Below are positions 26,064-36,201 of a DNA stretch of 64,000 nt, in pieces. Under the pieces are notes generated by a model that was given only the letters and a program-made list of their open reading frames with translations, did not search any database and was not told where the DNA came from. The position numbers and the translations under genes were made by a program. The stretch's first letter is position 1. Every line of letters starts with the position of its first letter. Origin of the DNA: Pseudopyrenochaeta lycopersici (taxonomy: Eukaryota > Ascomycota > Dothideomycetes > Pleosporales > Pseudopyrenochaetaceae); NCBI GenBank assembly GCA_003313425.1, contig NHZP01000012.1, positions 1,178,001-1,242,000 of the forward strand, in the 5' to 3' direction.

Positions 26064-27321
26064 CAAATAGACAAATAAGATGGTGCTACCCACCCCTTTT
26101 TTTTTGCGTTGGGGTAATTCTTCTGGACATTTCGTAAAGCATTGATGACTGTCGGTCGCAGAGCTACTCGGCCATTGTACATTCAGTGTGGTCCTCATTC
26201 TATTGATTCATAGTACTTAGCTTGCATAGCATGGGTATAATGTTCCCTCGGCGTTTGCAACCACTAGGCGAGGTAACGTTGTTCGCATCTGAATGATTAT
26301 CGACAATATCATGCAAGGTTGAATTACAACTTGCACGAAGAAACGCGCGCACCGGTCAATGTCACCATAGCTTTCTTGTAGATGTTTTTGACAATTTGAA
26401 CTTTTTCGGCTTAGATTGTGTAATAGACAAAAGTATTGAATTGATTTGAGTGGTTGAAAAATTGATCGGCAAATACGAGACTAAGACGGTGACCAAAATG
26501 ACGCGACAGTCCGGCTCATGCAAACAACACGAAATCACAAGATCTGCTGTATAAGGCGCCCACATGAAAGCCTGCAGTACTACCACCGCTGCGTGTCTTT
26601 GAGTCCAATCACTACGGCCGCTCAAATGAATTACCCTGTCGGAGAGGCACTCAGAATTCCCTTTTCGTTCACCATGTCCTCTCTGGTGCCGAGCTGACAG
26701 TAAATAAATGCCCTGAATTACCTACACTTTACATGTATACTGCTTATATACGTCTGCGTACCTCTGCCGCTACGAATCGCGAGCCCGCGCCCTGATATTG
26801 GCTGATGTGGTGTTTACTTGGGAATCGCCTATGTTCCAATAAGAGATACGGTATAGGCAACGGCTGCTTCTGATATGCTTCTGCCGTTCATGGTCATTTG
26901 GATGTACATTGCTTGTTCTGGAAGGTTTTTCATAGGTAAGTCTCGGCAAATCGATCATACAAGTAGACATTAAACGATGGTGAGGATCTGATCGCCGATA
27001 GTTTCAGATAGCTATGCTGATGTCAGCCAGAAGAGCAGAGCTAGTATCGCTTTGGATATTCTGGTATCTTAGTCGTCATGCTGAGCAGCGACGTTTTCCA
27101 GGAGAGTGTTAAATATGCTACGAGAGCACCTTTCACATGTATTATTTTCTACAAGGGCAAAAACGGCATGTGAGTTCTTCTATTCTGCATAAAGTTCTTT
27201 AAGTCGAAAGTAAAAGTGCACAATGCAAGAATTTCAGATTTCAGTACCATTGGTTCCCTAGACACAGATGCACACTTGATAAATCCATGCTGCAAACGCT
27301 ACAATGCCACTTCATTTAACA
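26064..27321. other. Intergenic, 1.26 kb
   Basis: Tail-to-tail region between the XPG-type gene and the Dabb-domain gene. No gene, repeat or RNA recognised. Confidence 0.5.
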
Positions 27322-27817
27322 CTACCAGCCAAGATTTGCCTGTTCAATAAAATCATACACAAATACTTGTTCTAATAGCGGATCTGTCTCGTTCTAGCAC
27401 CGGTCATTAACTTTAAATTCTGTCGAAGATGTGCTACAACACACCTTCAGCTGATCATGTTTCGGGTCAGTATCAAACTCTTTCCGCGCCTCATTGTTCT
27501 GTTAGTGGGTCAGCTGCCGCTTTCTTGACACAAAATCGCTTCATTTCTTCCAATGAAAAAGCTTTGATATACTAGCCACGTGCCTTGAAAACAACTACGA
27601 ATCCAGTATCCCAATCTTTCTCCCTCTTCACATTCGTCAAGTCAAGCGGCGTATTCAATGGCCTTCCTCCTTTTGGTCCGCTCAGGATGAGTTCTGGGTG
27701 CTGCGCGTAAAGGCCAAGGAAGGCACTCGTTCGACCAGCCTTCTGCTCGGTAGTAACATTAGGATGAAATTTGAAACACGCGATTCTGGTAACGGGTGTT
27801 CTGGCCGGCTCTGCCAT
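27322..27817 (-). CDS. Stress-responsive A/B barrel (Dabb) domain protein
   Basis: Three exons on the minus strand, 27584-27817, 27445-27498 and 27322-27393, give 119 aa. The Dabb fold is seen in the order TRIACFKFHPNVT, helix with LGLYAQHPELILSGPKGG, WDTGFVVVFK, then EARKEFDTDPKHDQLK and a last strand EQVFVYDFI. The first intron (85 nt) starts with GC instead of GT: AAG then GCACGT, acceptor CTAACAG. The second (51 nt) has donor GTGTGT; I chose acceptor GCTAG, but CGAG six bases on is possible. Start is the ATG at 27817 in good context; an in-frame ATG exists at 27880. Family members include small dimeric stress proteins and cyclases; role unknown. Confidence 0.82.
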
Positions 27818-28848
27818 GCTGAATGGTTCTCTTTTACAAAATACGCAAAGAATGAGGAACGAATTAAGCTTGGGCAGCATTTAACTGTTGGGAAAGTGTA
27901 GGAGATACGACTAAGCAATAAGGCAGTAGACATGGAGTGTGATGCAAGCCAGCCTTTGTAGATGGCTCCGGAGTATCGCTATTGGAGATCTACATGTTGG
28001 ATGGCAGCGATGATATTGTTGGTGCGCTGTGATTCCGGACATGCATGTCATTGGATGGCTTTGGTGATACGCGGGTGGAGAGCCGACATGATCATATCAT
28101 GCAGCTCTCCAAATACGAATGAACTCTATTCTTTTAGCTTCTGCTCCTGCGTAGCGAGACACGTCCTCCCGAGACAAAAATGGGCTACCTTGACTTCGAG
28201 CAACTCAATAATCCACACACAACGAATCTTGCCATGACTCTTTGTATATTATATACCGTCACAGTATAAAAATATTTAGAACCTCTTACACCCTCGAATC
28301 GCTTTAGCACTATCGCCTCTATGCACGAATTGTAAAGGACTTTCCTTTCGTGGATAAAAGCGTGCCTCTACATTAGCCCAATACTCAAGATTGATATCTA
28401 CTTAAGGGCAGTATTTGACCTCAAGAAGCACGTAAGAGTGCATGTAAGTTAATTGGCCTCGCTACAATTGATACCTTGGCAAGCCAAAGAGCCCGCAAAT
28501 CCGCGTGAATACTTCCGTATAGCCTATATATAGTGGCTGATACATCTATGGTTTTCAAGGCCTTTTTCCTTGCAAATGCCTGAAATGATAATCAACCCGA
28601 CTACCGCGCAGTTCATCAAAGTAATTGCTGGCGGCTGGAGGTAAAATCTTCCTTATTAACTGTATCTGCCCCTACTCAATACAGCCTTTCTACCCAGTCT
28701 CGTCGCGAAAAATTCCTTGTAAAGGAGAGATTCTCCTACCACTTCTCCACTGAAGTACTGCGAGCCGAGCCATCTAGACTCCTATCTCCGCTGCTTCGCG
28801 GTGCAACAAGGCGGGCTCTAGCCAATTGCGGGGTAGCGCAAATCATGC
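27818..28848. other. Intergenic, left flank of the TIR element
   Basis: About 1 kb with no gene seen, ending at the TA next to the left terminal inverted repeat. A short frame on the minus strand at 28736-28918 runs into the repeat and is not called. Confidence 0.45.
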
Positions 28849-28850
28849 TA

Positions 28851-28991
28851 ACGTGAGTGGCAAGCGAAACGCCCAGGTAGGCGAAACGCCCACCCCACCA
28901 AGCTTTATAACTTTGCACGTTAACAACTTAATCCTATAAAAAGCTACTATAGCTTATAGTAGCTTAAATTAATCCTCTACTTCTACTATAT
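28851..28991 (+). repeat. Left terminal inverted repeat (141 bp)
   Basis: Starts ACGTGAGTGGCAAGCG. Near the tip it has two copies of GGCGAAACGCC-like sequence about 15 bases apart, each a short palindrome, plausible transposase sites. Further in lies a perfect hairpin, AAGCTACTATA-GCT-TATAGTAGCTT. Confidence 0.85.
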
Positions 28992-29879
28992 AAGGATAAG
29001 ATTAAGGGTAATAATCGTTTAGATATTAAGGAGTATTACATATTAGTTGTCAGGCCGACCAGTGTAGATGGCGATTATAGCAGGGTTAGAGTTAGGTTAA
29101 TCCAGAGTGACTACGTAGTAAGAAAAAAGCCCAACGTGCGAGTCGTGTGAACGACTTTGCACTACAAAATCTGGGGGATAACAATGCATACATGGATTCA
29201 ATGTTGAATTATGACGCATGGTCTACATAACAGTGCAACGATGTCACTGTTGCCGTTCTTGGTAGCGCCGTTCCAATCAAGAACCTATGCTCCCAGCAGG
29301 CTGTTTACTGTAGCGAGATTAAGCAGAATGTAATAAGGTCACTAAAGTCTCTTAAAGTTGTATTTACTAACAATAGCACTCTAGGGTCTCGTCAACTTCG
29401 GCTGCACCGCTCTCAACTTTTAGATAAACATACCTTTAACAAAGTTAGTTTCGGGAAACGGGCGACTAGGTTATTTGCGGCATTAGAAGGCGATGGATCC
29501 TAGCGTTGTTTAGGAATAGGAGGTGCCGAATAAGCCTTTCGCTTGTAATAATCTGTTATAATTAAGAATCGTTAATTACTGTCCTCCACATTCTTCTCAT
29601 TATAAGCGATTCGGTCCGCTTAAAATCTCGTTTCTGTTAGCGACTCGTTTTACCTTCGTATACGCTACCAGCTAGAACTGCGATTGGGACGACAGGGCTG
29701 CAATGCTAGAAACACGACCTAATCGTCTTGCGTAAACTGTAAATGTGAGCAGACGATAAATAAGAATGGTATCGACGAAGAGGCTACGCTGCCTGTAACA
29801 TGTCAATTACTCTTAGGACGCAACTCAACAAACCACATATCTAATATAAATATCAAAATTGTCAACTAGCAAATAGGAA

Positions 29880-31087
29880 TGTTAATTAGCTACCTAGATC
29901 TAGTTTAAATATCGCTGAGTTTCGCTATACGCATAGTAGCACTAGAAGGAGCTTGCTCCAGAACGCCTAAAGAAGGATAGTAGCAAACCTAGTGCGATAC
30001 AAGCGGCAGTTTCTAAGCTACAAGCATGTACAACAGCCCTCGTAGCACGGCTGTAGCGCTGTTAATGCGCGAGTTGGTCGCTTAGCAGAAGAAGTACGAT
30101 AGGAAGGTATATCTAGGCATTGAGCGAAGCAGCTCGTCGATAATGCCGCGGAGCAGCATCGTCTTTCCTTTACTAGGATTACCTTATACCTATAACAGTC
30201 GGCTGTGCGGGTCTTCTTACCATTGTTAGAAAGTGGCGTTATTAAGTACCCAGCGGTAGTAGTCTGCTAGTAGTCCACCTTTTGTATCTTTAATGCGCTT
30301 CTTATTAGCACGCGGATCTGTATGCCGTACGTCTTAAATACATCTCTCCCCCTTATAGATCTCGTCTATTAGACGTCTGAACGCGCTTGCCGCCCCTCGC
30401 TGTAAGCTAGCGCTATCTTAACACTAAAGATGCCTAATAATGAATACTACGCATCTTTATTACGTTTAGTCTCCCTGTCGCCTTTCTATTACAGCCGCTC
30501 GTTAACGCTAAAGTAGGAGAGAGGAGCTCCGTTAAGCACTTCGTGCAGTATACTAGTAATTTTGTAGATTAATAGCTTTAGCGTTACCTTGTTACTAAGC
30601 TTCTCTTATTCTTTAGAAAAAAAACTTAACTATATTGGGCGTAAGAAGCTCTTATAGTGTCTAACTGCGTGTGAACTAGCAACTTAACCTAAAAGCAGGC
30701 TCCTAAGTAAATTCGCTAAGCATACTGCTAGCTTTCTACTTCCTTATTAATACGTCTAATAGGTATATATAGTATTTCGTCGCGTTTTAGTACTAATAAA
30801 ACATAGATCTAATAGCCCGCGAATGCTTAGCCTTGTTTAATATATTAATGCAGCATGTGTCTATCTAGAAGTACTGCAGACTATTATACTGTGCCTATTC
30901 TCTGTAGAAGTGAATCTTCTTGTAGCTAGGCTTAACCTTACTGTCGCCTTTTATAAAGTCCTTAAAAGTTACCTCTTTATTATTAGCTCCCTAAGTGTGT
31001 GAAAGTATAGCATATTAAGGGATAGCGTTGTCGTTAAAGCTAATAATAGTAAGCTCTTCTATCTTCTTTGTACTTTAGAAGACGCAT
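29880..31087 (-). pseudogene. RIP-degraded HET-NACHT (NLR-type) incompatibility gene
   Basis: Reading the minus strand across several frames recovers a clear protein trace. ATG CGT CTT CTA (MRLL) at 31087 is followed by YAILSHT*GANNKEVTFKDF near 30950-31015, then YF*IDTCCIN at 30844-30870 and SRAIRSMFY*Y*NATKYYIY, FSVNERL and YSLLGIF. All are landmarks of the HET domain, with Trp codons replaced by TAG. It continues to KGGLLADYYRWVLNNATF and a NACHT P-loop GNPSKGKTMLL at about 30150-30183, then SRINSATAVLRGLLYMLV near 30020-30080. Many stops and frameshifts make it dead. The downstream limit is uncertain; a C-terminal repeat domain was not recognised in 29000-29880. Confidence 0.85.
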
Positions 31088-31380
31088 TAACTTATATAGA
31101 TACGTAATAGCTGCGTGCGGTAGAAAGAGACAGAAGAGGCTTGAAGAGAGTGTAGCAGCTAGTTTTCCCTTTCACTGTAGAGGTCAGCCTGGGGATAGGT
31201 GAACGAGTAGCTAAAATATAGCTCCAGATATTTTGACGGTAAAACAGCGTTCTGAGAGTCGCAAGCTGGCTTTGGTGGACCGTGTCACATTCTTGGTTTG
31301 GCGATGGCGGCGCATCAGACCTCAAGCGGATAGCCGTGAGGCTGTACAGCGGCCGCAACAATGCTGCTGAATGCGCGACT

Positions 31381-31467
31381 TACGAAGGAGCTGGTATTTT
31401 TTGAGCACTAGGCCTCAGTCCAAATTAGGTGTAACCCTAGCGCTCAGAAAATACGATCTCCTTCGTA
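31381..31467. repeat. Foldback hairpin, about 32-bp arms
   Basis: Arms 31381-31412 and 31436-31467 are inverted copies with a few mismatches: both tips read TACGAAGGAG, with TATTTTTTGAGC and TATTTTCTGAGC-like inner parts. The loop is about 23 bases. It may be a small MITE or a transcript able to fold into a hairpin RNA. Confidence 0.65.
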
Positions 31468-31959
31468 CAGACTGGCATGCTTGGCCGATGGTGGCACGTG
31501 CACGCTTGTCGAATCATCGTCAACGTCTAGTTTCTCACATGTTCCACAAGCGAGTGGGCCACTCATCAGTTAACTATAGCTTAAGTATTTGTGTAAGCTG
31601 ATAGAGGTAAGCCATGGGAAAGTGGAAAACTTGCTGAAGTTAATGAATTGGGAGTGTTGACACAGTGGGCCATGATTCAAGAATCGGACTTCGGTGATAG
31701 CAGAATTTCTCGAGAGGAGCACGGGCCGAGAAGGGCGTCGCCACAACCTGACCAATCAGCATTGAATGGCTGGCACATGCCGCTTCGTCCCCACAAGCGA
31801 TGCCAGACGCCTCATGTTTATTGGGCAGAGACAAATTCCATGACATATGTCACGGAGTAACTTTGAAGTGTCACTTCGCTGAAACATTATTGCTCGGCTG
31901 TTATCACTTAAGATAATGAGGAGAAGGTTCTACATAAGCCCGAGCGCCAGTGGTGGTGA

Positions 31960-32143
31960 CGGATTGTAGTCAGAGTCTGACGCCGCCATCGGGGCTCCGG
32001 CACGACGTTCGGTGGTCCGCACGGACCGCCTTGCAGCGGGAACTAGCTAAGCGAGCGACCGGGGTTCGATTGAAAGAATGTTCGAGGTGAGTATCCTCCT
32101 CTTTCAACAATCACACTCCTTGAAACCAGGGGTAGGGTTGAGG
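31960..32143. other. GC-rich patch inside the AT-rich element
   Basis: Distinctly GC-rich sequence (for example around 31985-32060) amid AT-rich DNA, including ACCGGGGTTCGATTG, which looks a little like a tRNA T-arm, but no cloverleaf can be drawn. Possibly part of a retroelement leader; not identified. Confidence 0.3.
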
Positions 32144-32994
32144 GTGTGGCCTGAGCGGGTTGGCCGCCCTCCCTGTTAGGGTGACTATGGTGTTCGTCCA
32201 CTTCTTAAGACATGAGCGTACTAAGTCTAGTCCTTTGCAAATTCGCCTGCTGCTAGGTCTTGACTGCTGCATCTCAGCCTTACCGCGTCACTTTGTGGGC
32301 TGTGTTCTGGATAATCAATAATAAAATTTGTTGGAATATAGCAATCACTGCCAAGCACACGTGACCTCGGCTATACATATAGCAAGCTTCATCAACTTTA
32401 ACTTCTAACAAAATTATCTCAACGAATATCTTCCTTTAGGAATTTCCCCGCATGGGATTACGCACGGACAGATCTAGCGAGAATTCACTTTACGATAATC
32501 TTCTATTAGTTAGTCGGCTATGGGGCTTTCTTTCCTTCTTGTTTATTAGGGGGAGGGTGTCGGAAGGCCTCCTACGTGTTAGATAACTAGGTTTTGAGAA
32601 CTGAAGCTACCTGTATCTGAAGATAGCCTATGTGTCAATTCTGGTGTTTGTAAGTGACAGTGTTGGTGTGCTGCCTAATATACAGAGTCACCGCTTACTA
32701 CTCATTCACATGACTTGCATGTGACATGCATGTGAACTACATTCCGACAGAGGATCACTTCCTGATAGGATCAATTGAGATCGATGAGAAGATTCCGATT
32801 GGACCGGCGGACAATGACACAATCGATAGATCTTATGTGAGATCTAGGGCTCCACCGAAGTTTTTCAATTGTGAACTCTGATTTTCAGGCAACGGCAAAT
32901 ATCTAGGCAACACAGTGTATATAGGACCGGAACCTACGATAAAATTTTATCACGCAATTAAAATTGATTTTACTCTGAACAAACCAGCATTAAA

Positions 32995-33588
32995 ATGGCC
33001 CCTCAACTTTCACAAGGCCAACTTTCCGCCATAAAAGTGCACCAGTCTCTCCAACACCTGAACATTCCTGTCCCGCAATGGATGGCTGAGAACCCAGATT
33101 ATCGGCCCATCGCCTCAGCGCTCGTTTTTGACGGCATACACACGCTGCTAATCCAGCGTGCACCAACAGATGTCGGGGCATTGGCCTGGGAATATCCCGG
33201 CGGTGCGTGCGAGCATGATGAGACAATTATGGAGGGGACCGCACGGGAGCTTTTCGAAGAGAGCGGGCTTGTTACTCGGAGCATCAACGCCTTGCTGGAC
33301 GAGCACGAGTTACCCGAGGAACCGCTCACGGAGGACGCACCCTCGAAGTGGAAATTTTTCAGCTTCCTGGTGGAGATTGAGTCTACGGAGGGGAAAGATG
33401 TGAAGAAGATGGTGAAGCTGGACCCCGAGGAGCATTGTGCTTTTGTTTGGGCGACGGAGGAGGATGTTAGAATAGGGAGGTGTGGGGAGGTGCTTTTTAA
33501 GTGGGCCGACGACGATCAGAGGAAAATGACTATCCTGAGAGGTTTCGAGGCAATGAAGGGTGCTAAGAGACAGCGAATGCAAGGATGA
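32995..33588 (+). CDS. Nudix hydrolase
   Basis: Single exon, 197 aa. The Nudix box GX5EX7REUXEEXGU is complete: Gly70, Glu76, Arg84-Glu85, Glu88-Glu89, Gly91, Leu92. The fold around it (IASALVFDGIHTLLIQRAP, LAWEYPGGACEHDETI, WKFFSFLVEI) is typical of small cytosolic Nudix enzymes that cleave nucleoside diphosphates linked to another moiety. Substrate cannot be told from sequence. It is intact although it lies within an AT-rich, RIP-damaged element and between a pair of short inverted repeats, so it may be cargo or an old resident. The ATG follows an A-rich leader; GC-rich codon use differs from the surroundings. Confidence 0.9.
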   Translation: MAPQLSQGQLSAIKVHQSLQHLNIPVPQWMAENPDYRPIASALVFDGIHTLLIQRAPTDVGALAWEYPGGACEHDETIMEGTARELFEESGLVTRSINALLDEHELPEEPLTEDAPSKWKFFSFLVEIESTEGKDVKKMVKLDPEEHCAFVWATEEDVRIGRCGEVLFKWADDDQRKMTILRGFEAMKGAKRQRMQG

Positions 33589-34029
33589 TGGGTTACTCGA
33601 GAACCTCTTGAAATAGTGCTCCAGTCGATAACTTCAAATCGGCAGCTACCCCGTGTAGCCCGAAGAAACGATTCCTCAAATTCTGCAATTGGTGATTTTG
33701 TACCCTTATTTGACTAACAAAGTGTCGTGAACAGGTTAGACGTCAATATACTCATAGAAAAAATTTGACCTAGGATCGAGTAGTGCGTACTAGTATGCCT
33801 AATCCTTCCTTATCTCTTTGCAAGATTCAGCTATATTTTACATTTGCTCTACAGTCTTTGGATCAGCGAACGCCTACAATATTACTAACTTACCCTATCT
33901 GTTTGCTATCACTGGGTAAATATATGTATTTTTGGATTAAGTAATAGAACTGAGATTCCCCACTTGAGCCTCGTTAGAAGCAGACGAACGCCTCGATCAC
34001 GCTAGCAGGGAGGGTGGCCGACCCGCTCT
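33589..34029. other. Intergenic, between Nudix gene and LINE scrap
   Basis: AT-rich DNA holding the right arm of the Nudix inverted-repeat pair at its end. No gene seen. Confidence 0.45.
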
Positions 34030-34173
34030 GGCCACACAAAAGTTGAGGGGCATATTGGGGCGAGGAAGCAGCGGTCGACGACGCACGCGCTCTCATACCT
34101 TTGCGAGGACGTGTTTAAGGCATGGAGAGGGAGGAAGACGCTGTCGCTGGTGTCGTTCGATGTCAAAGGGGCC
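34030..34173 (+). mobile_element. Fragment of a non-LTR retrotransposon reverse transcriptase
   Basis: In the frame with a codon at 34051 the translation includes GARKQRSTTHALSYL, then VFKAWRGRKTLSLVSFDVKGA. This is the conserved reverse transcriptase block around the first catalytic aspartate of fungal LINE elements (usual form SFDVKGAYN). The trace breaks off after 34173 and no more of the element is found beside it. Only about 48 codons survive. Confidence 0.75.
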
Positions 34174-34438
34174 CTTCGACTATACAAAAACTAGATGGGA
34201 TGTCCCTACGACCACAGTATCATGGAACCTCAACGTAGATCCGACGTTGACCGCGTACTTTCAATATTGCCCTGTCACTGATCAACATTGGGAAGACGGA
34301 TTCTCTTACGAGATGCTCAGTCCTGTCTGCGAGGCCTTGATCAATCGTTATTGCGACACAGTCACCACTGGAGCTCCGCTTCCAAGCACAACATTTCCGA
34401 GCAGCTGCTTTCCACCATATCCTACACCAACAGATTAG
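34174..34438 (+). pseudogene. Possible 3' gene fragment downstream of the LINE scrap
   Basis: An open stretch ending in TAG at 34436-34438 encodes about 87 residues including TVSWNLNVDPTLTAYFQYC and a Cys/Pro-rich tail. It sits directly after the reverse transcriptase break point, so it may be the last exon of another gene cut by the insertion. No family recognised; it could be chance. Confidence 0.3.
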
Positions 34439-34555
34439 ACAAAGAAAAAAAATTCGCTTGCGAAGAAATATATCCTATATCTTATTGATTCAATGTACAT
34501 ATTATTGTTTGTGGGAATCTTGAAAAGTTTCAATATATATTAATCCAATAATTGC

Positions 34556-35561
34556 TTATTCATCGAATGGTAGTAAAGCGCCCGGTACTAGAAGCTCTCT
34601 TTCGTCATCTGCAAATCTCTCGTGAATTCTAGGCAACATACTGCCTTTGAAATAGATGCCATTGAAAATTTCCAAGTCCTCCACCGCGATCCTGTTCCAC
34701 CAAACAGCATTTCCATGAATATCAATGTACATCATTTTGATCAGTCGCTCCGTCAAAGCCTCCCTGTCTAACAAGAAGATGATTTGCCTGTCTTTCCAAC
34801 AAGCCTCCCAGATAGGCCTTTCGCGCTCAGACGGACATGGAAACTCGGCATGCATATCGCGGTTAGGGTTGAGTTCGCCTTCGCCGACCGGAAGGTCTGC
34901 TGGGAGTGATGGCAAGCGAAAGAAGATTCGGCTCCAATCATCTCCAAGGTCCCCATATAGAGCTTCATCATCCAGCACAAAGAAGTCCATGGGGTTGTCG
35001 TCACAGTTATACGCGTCTGCTTTCATTTCTGCAAATGTAGAAGCCAGATCAGCTGCGTAGCAGGTACGCAGCCAAATAGGCTCGTGATCTAACCACATGA
35101 TATGCTTCAAAAGATTACGCTCCTCCGTGGTTTGGTGAGGGGCAAGCACGCGATTGATTTGATCTTGAGTAGGCAGAAATGGCGCACCCGGGGGAGGGCT
35201 GACTTCGCATAGGCCGCAAATCCAATACGGCTGAATTTGGAATGTGGGTCAGCCTTTATCCAGATCGTAAGATGTATCATGCGGTCCTTAAATCCATAGC
35301 TTGCCAACAATGGAGACATACATTGCGCTCGACACTAGTCATAGATAACCATTTTTTCGCAATCTCATTCCATTGATCCTGATCGTCGGGAACGGGTCTC
35401 GTATAGTCCCATTGCTCCTAGAATAGTCTGTCAATTCATGGTAGTTGGCGGTAACTGTACAGACCTACCAGAATGAACTGATCAAAAGGCTGGCAGCCAT
35501 ATTCGGCCCCTGGTGAGAGCTCTTCGGGTTGAGATGCCCCTTCATCAGGCGTAGCGCTCAT
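34556..35561 (-). CDS. Conserved-looking protein of unknown function
   Basis: Three exons on the minus strand, 35469-35561, 35322-35417 and 34556-35230, give 287 aa. Introns of 51 and 91 nt have donors GTAGGT and GTATGT and acceptors TCTAG and TTCAG, all in phase 0. The joins rebuild a smooth stretch, PYWICGLCEVSPPPGAPFLPT, with a CX2C pair. The protein is acidic and rich in Trp, Asp and Glu, without signal peptide or membrane segment. I do not recognise the family. It is intact inside the TIR-bounded region, so it is either cargo or an older host gene. Confidence 0.65.
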
Positions 35562-35823
35562 CGTTTCAGGGTAACGCTCTAATTAACCGAGATTATACTA
35601 GTTTTATTGGAAGTAAAAGTTCTAGTAGAAAATTTCGCTAAAGAAGCTGCCGAGTCTATTAAAAGAAGAGAGAGAGGACTTAATTACTTAGAGAGATATT
35701 AATACTTAACTTAAGGTAGAGAAGTATATAGAAAAAGCTTAAATAAGTACTAATATAAAAGGTATCTAACGCTATAAAACTTATAGAGAGGTAGAATATA
35801 ATAAGTATATATATATAAGAAAG
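35562..35823. other. AT-rich inner flank of right TIR
   Basis: Very AT-rich, TA-dinucleotide-rich sequence of the kind left by repeat-induced point mutation. No coding trace recognised. Confidence 0.5.
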
Positions 35824-35964
35824 ATATAGTAGAAGTAGAGGATTAATTTAAGCTACTATAAGCTATAGTAGCTTTTTATAGAATTAAGTTATTAACGTGC
35901 AAAGTTATAAAGCTTAGTGGGGTGGGCGTTTCGCTTACCTAGGCGTTTCGCTTGCCGCTTACGT
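35824..35964 (-). repeat. Right terminal inverted repeat (141 bp)
   Basis: Inverted copy of 28851-28991 with the same length. Of the seven differences four are of the CpA/TpG to TpA type favoured by RIP. It is followed by TA at 35965-35966. Confidence 0.85.
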
Positions 35965-36201
35965 TACCCTAATTGTGGTATGTGAATCCGACGTCCTCGT
36001 AATACACTTATTCTAAGCCTTGGAGGTGGAGAAAATGCTTCTTAAATAGACTCTTAGTTTAGTTAATTAGCAAATATATAAACCTATAGATACATGACTT
36101 CTGCGGGTTTTCTTCTGATTGCAACTAAACAGTAATCTCTTCCTAGTTACTGAAAGCATACAATAAACTTGCAAACCTCAAAAAAAACTATCCCCGCAAC
36201 A

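Larger units (their letters stand above)
32144..34036. repeat. Inverted-repeat pair bracketing the Nudix gene
   Basis: Left arm 32144-32216 and right arm 33965-34036 are inverted copies, about 80 percent alike by eye, mostly transitions. Core: GAGCGGGTYGGCC followed by CCCTCCCTG, then GTTCGTC further in. The same core recurs in the inverted repeats around the NACHT-ankyrin gene (38590-38626 and 42140-42176). The spacing is 1.9 kb and the only gene inside is the Nudix hydrolase. Confidence 0.65.
28849..35966. mobile_element. 7.1 kb element bounded by 141-bp terminal inverted repeats and TA
   Basis: The ends 28851-28991 and 35824-35964 are inverted copies of each other with no gap; by eye seven bases differ, all transitions. 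Each is flanked on the outside by TA (28849-28850 and 35965-35966), as expected for a Tc1/mariner-pogo type target duplication. No intact transposase is visible inside. The inside is mixed: AT-rich decayed DNA holding a HET-NACHT pseudogene, GC-richer patches, an intact Nudix gene, a LINE scrap and an intact unknown gene. It may be one large non-autonomous or composite element, or two ends brought together by rearrangement. Confidence 0.65.

Noticed and set aside
32050..32075. Possible tRNA gene (GGGGTTCGATTG)
   Set aside because: No acceptor, D or anticodon stem can be paired around it.
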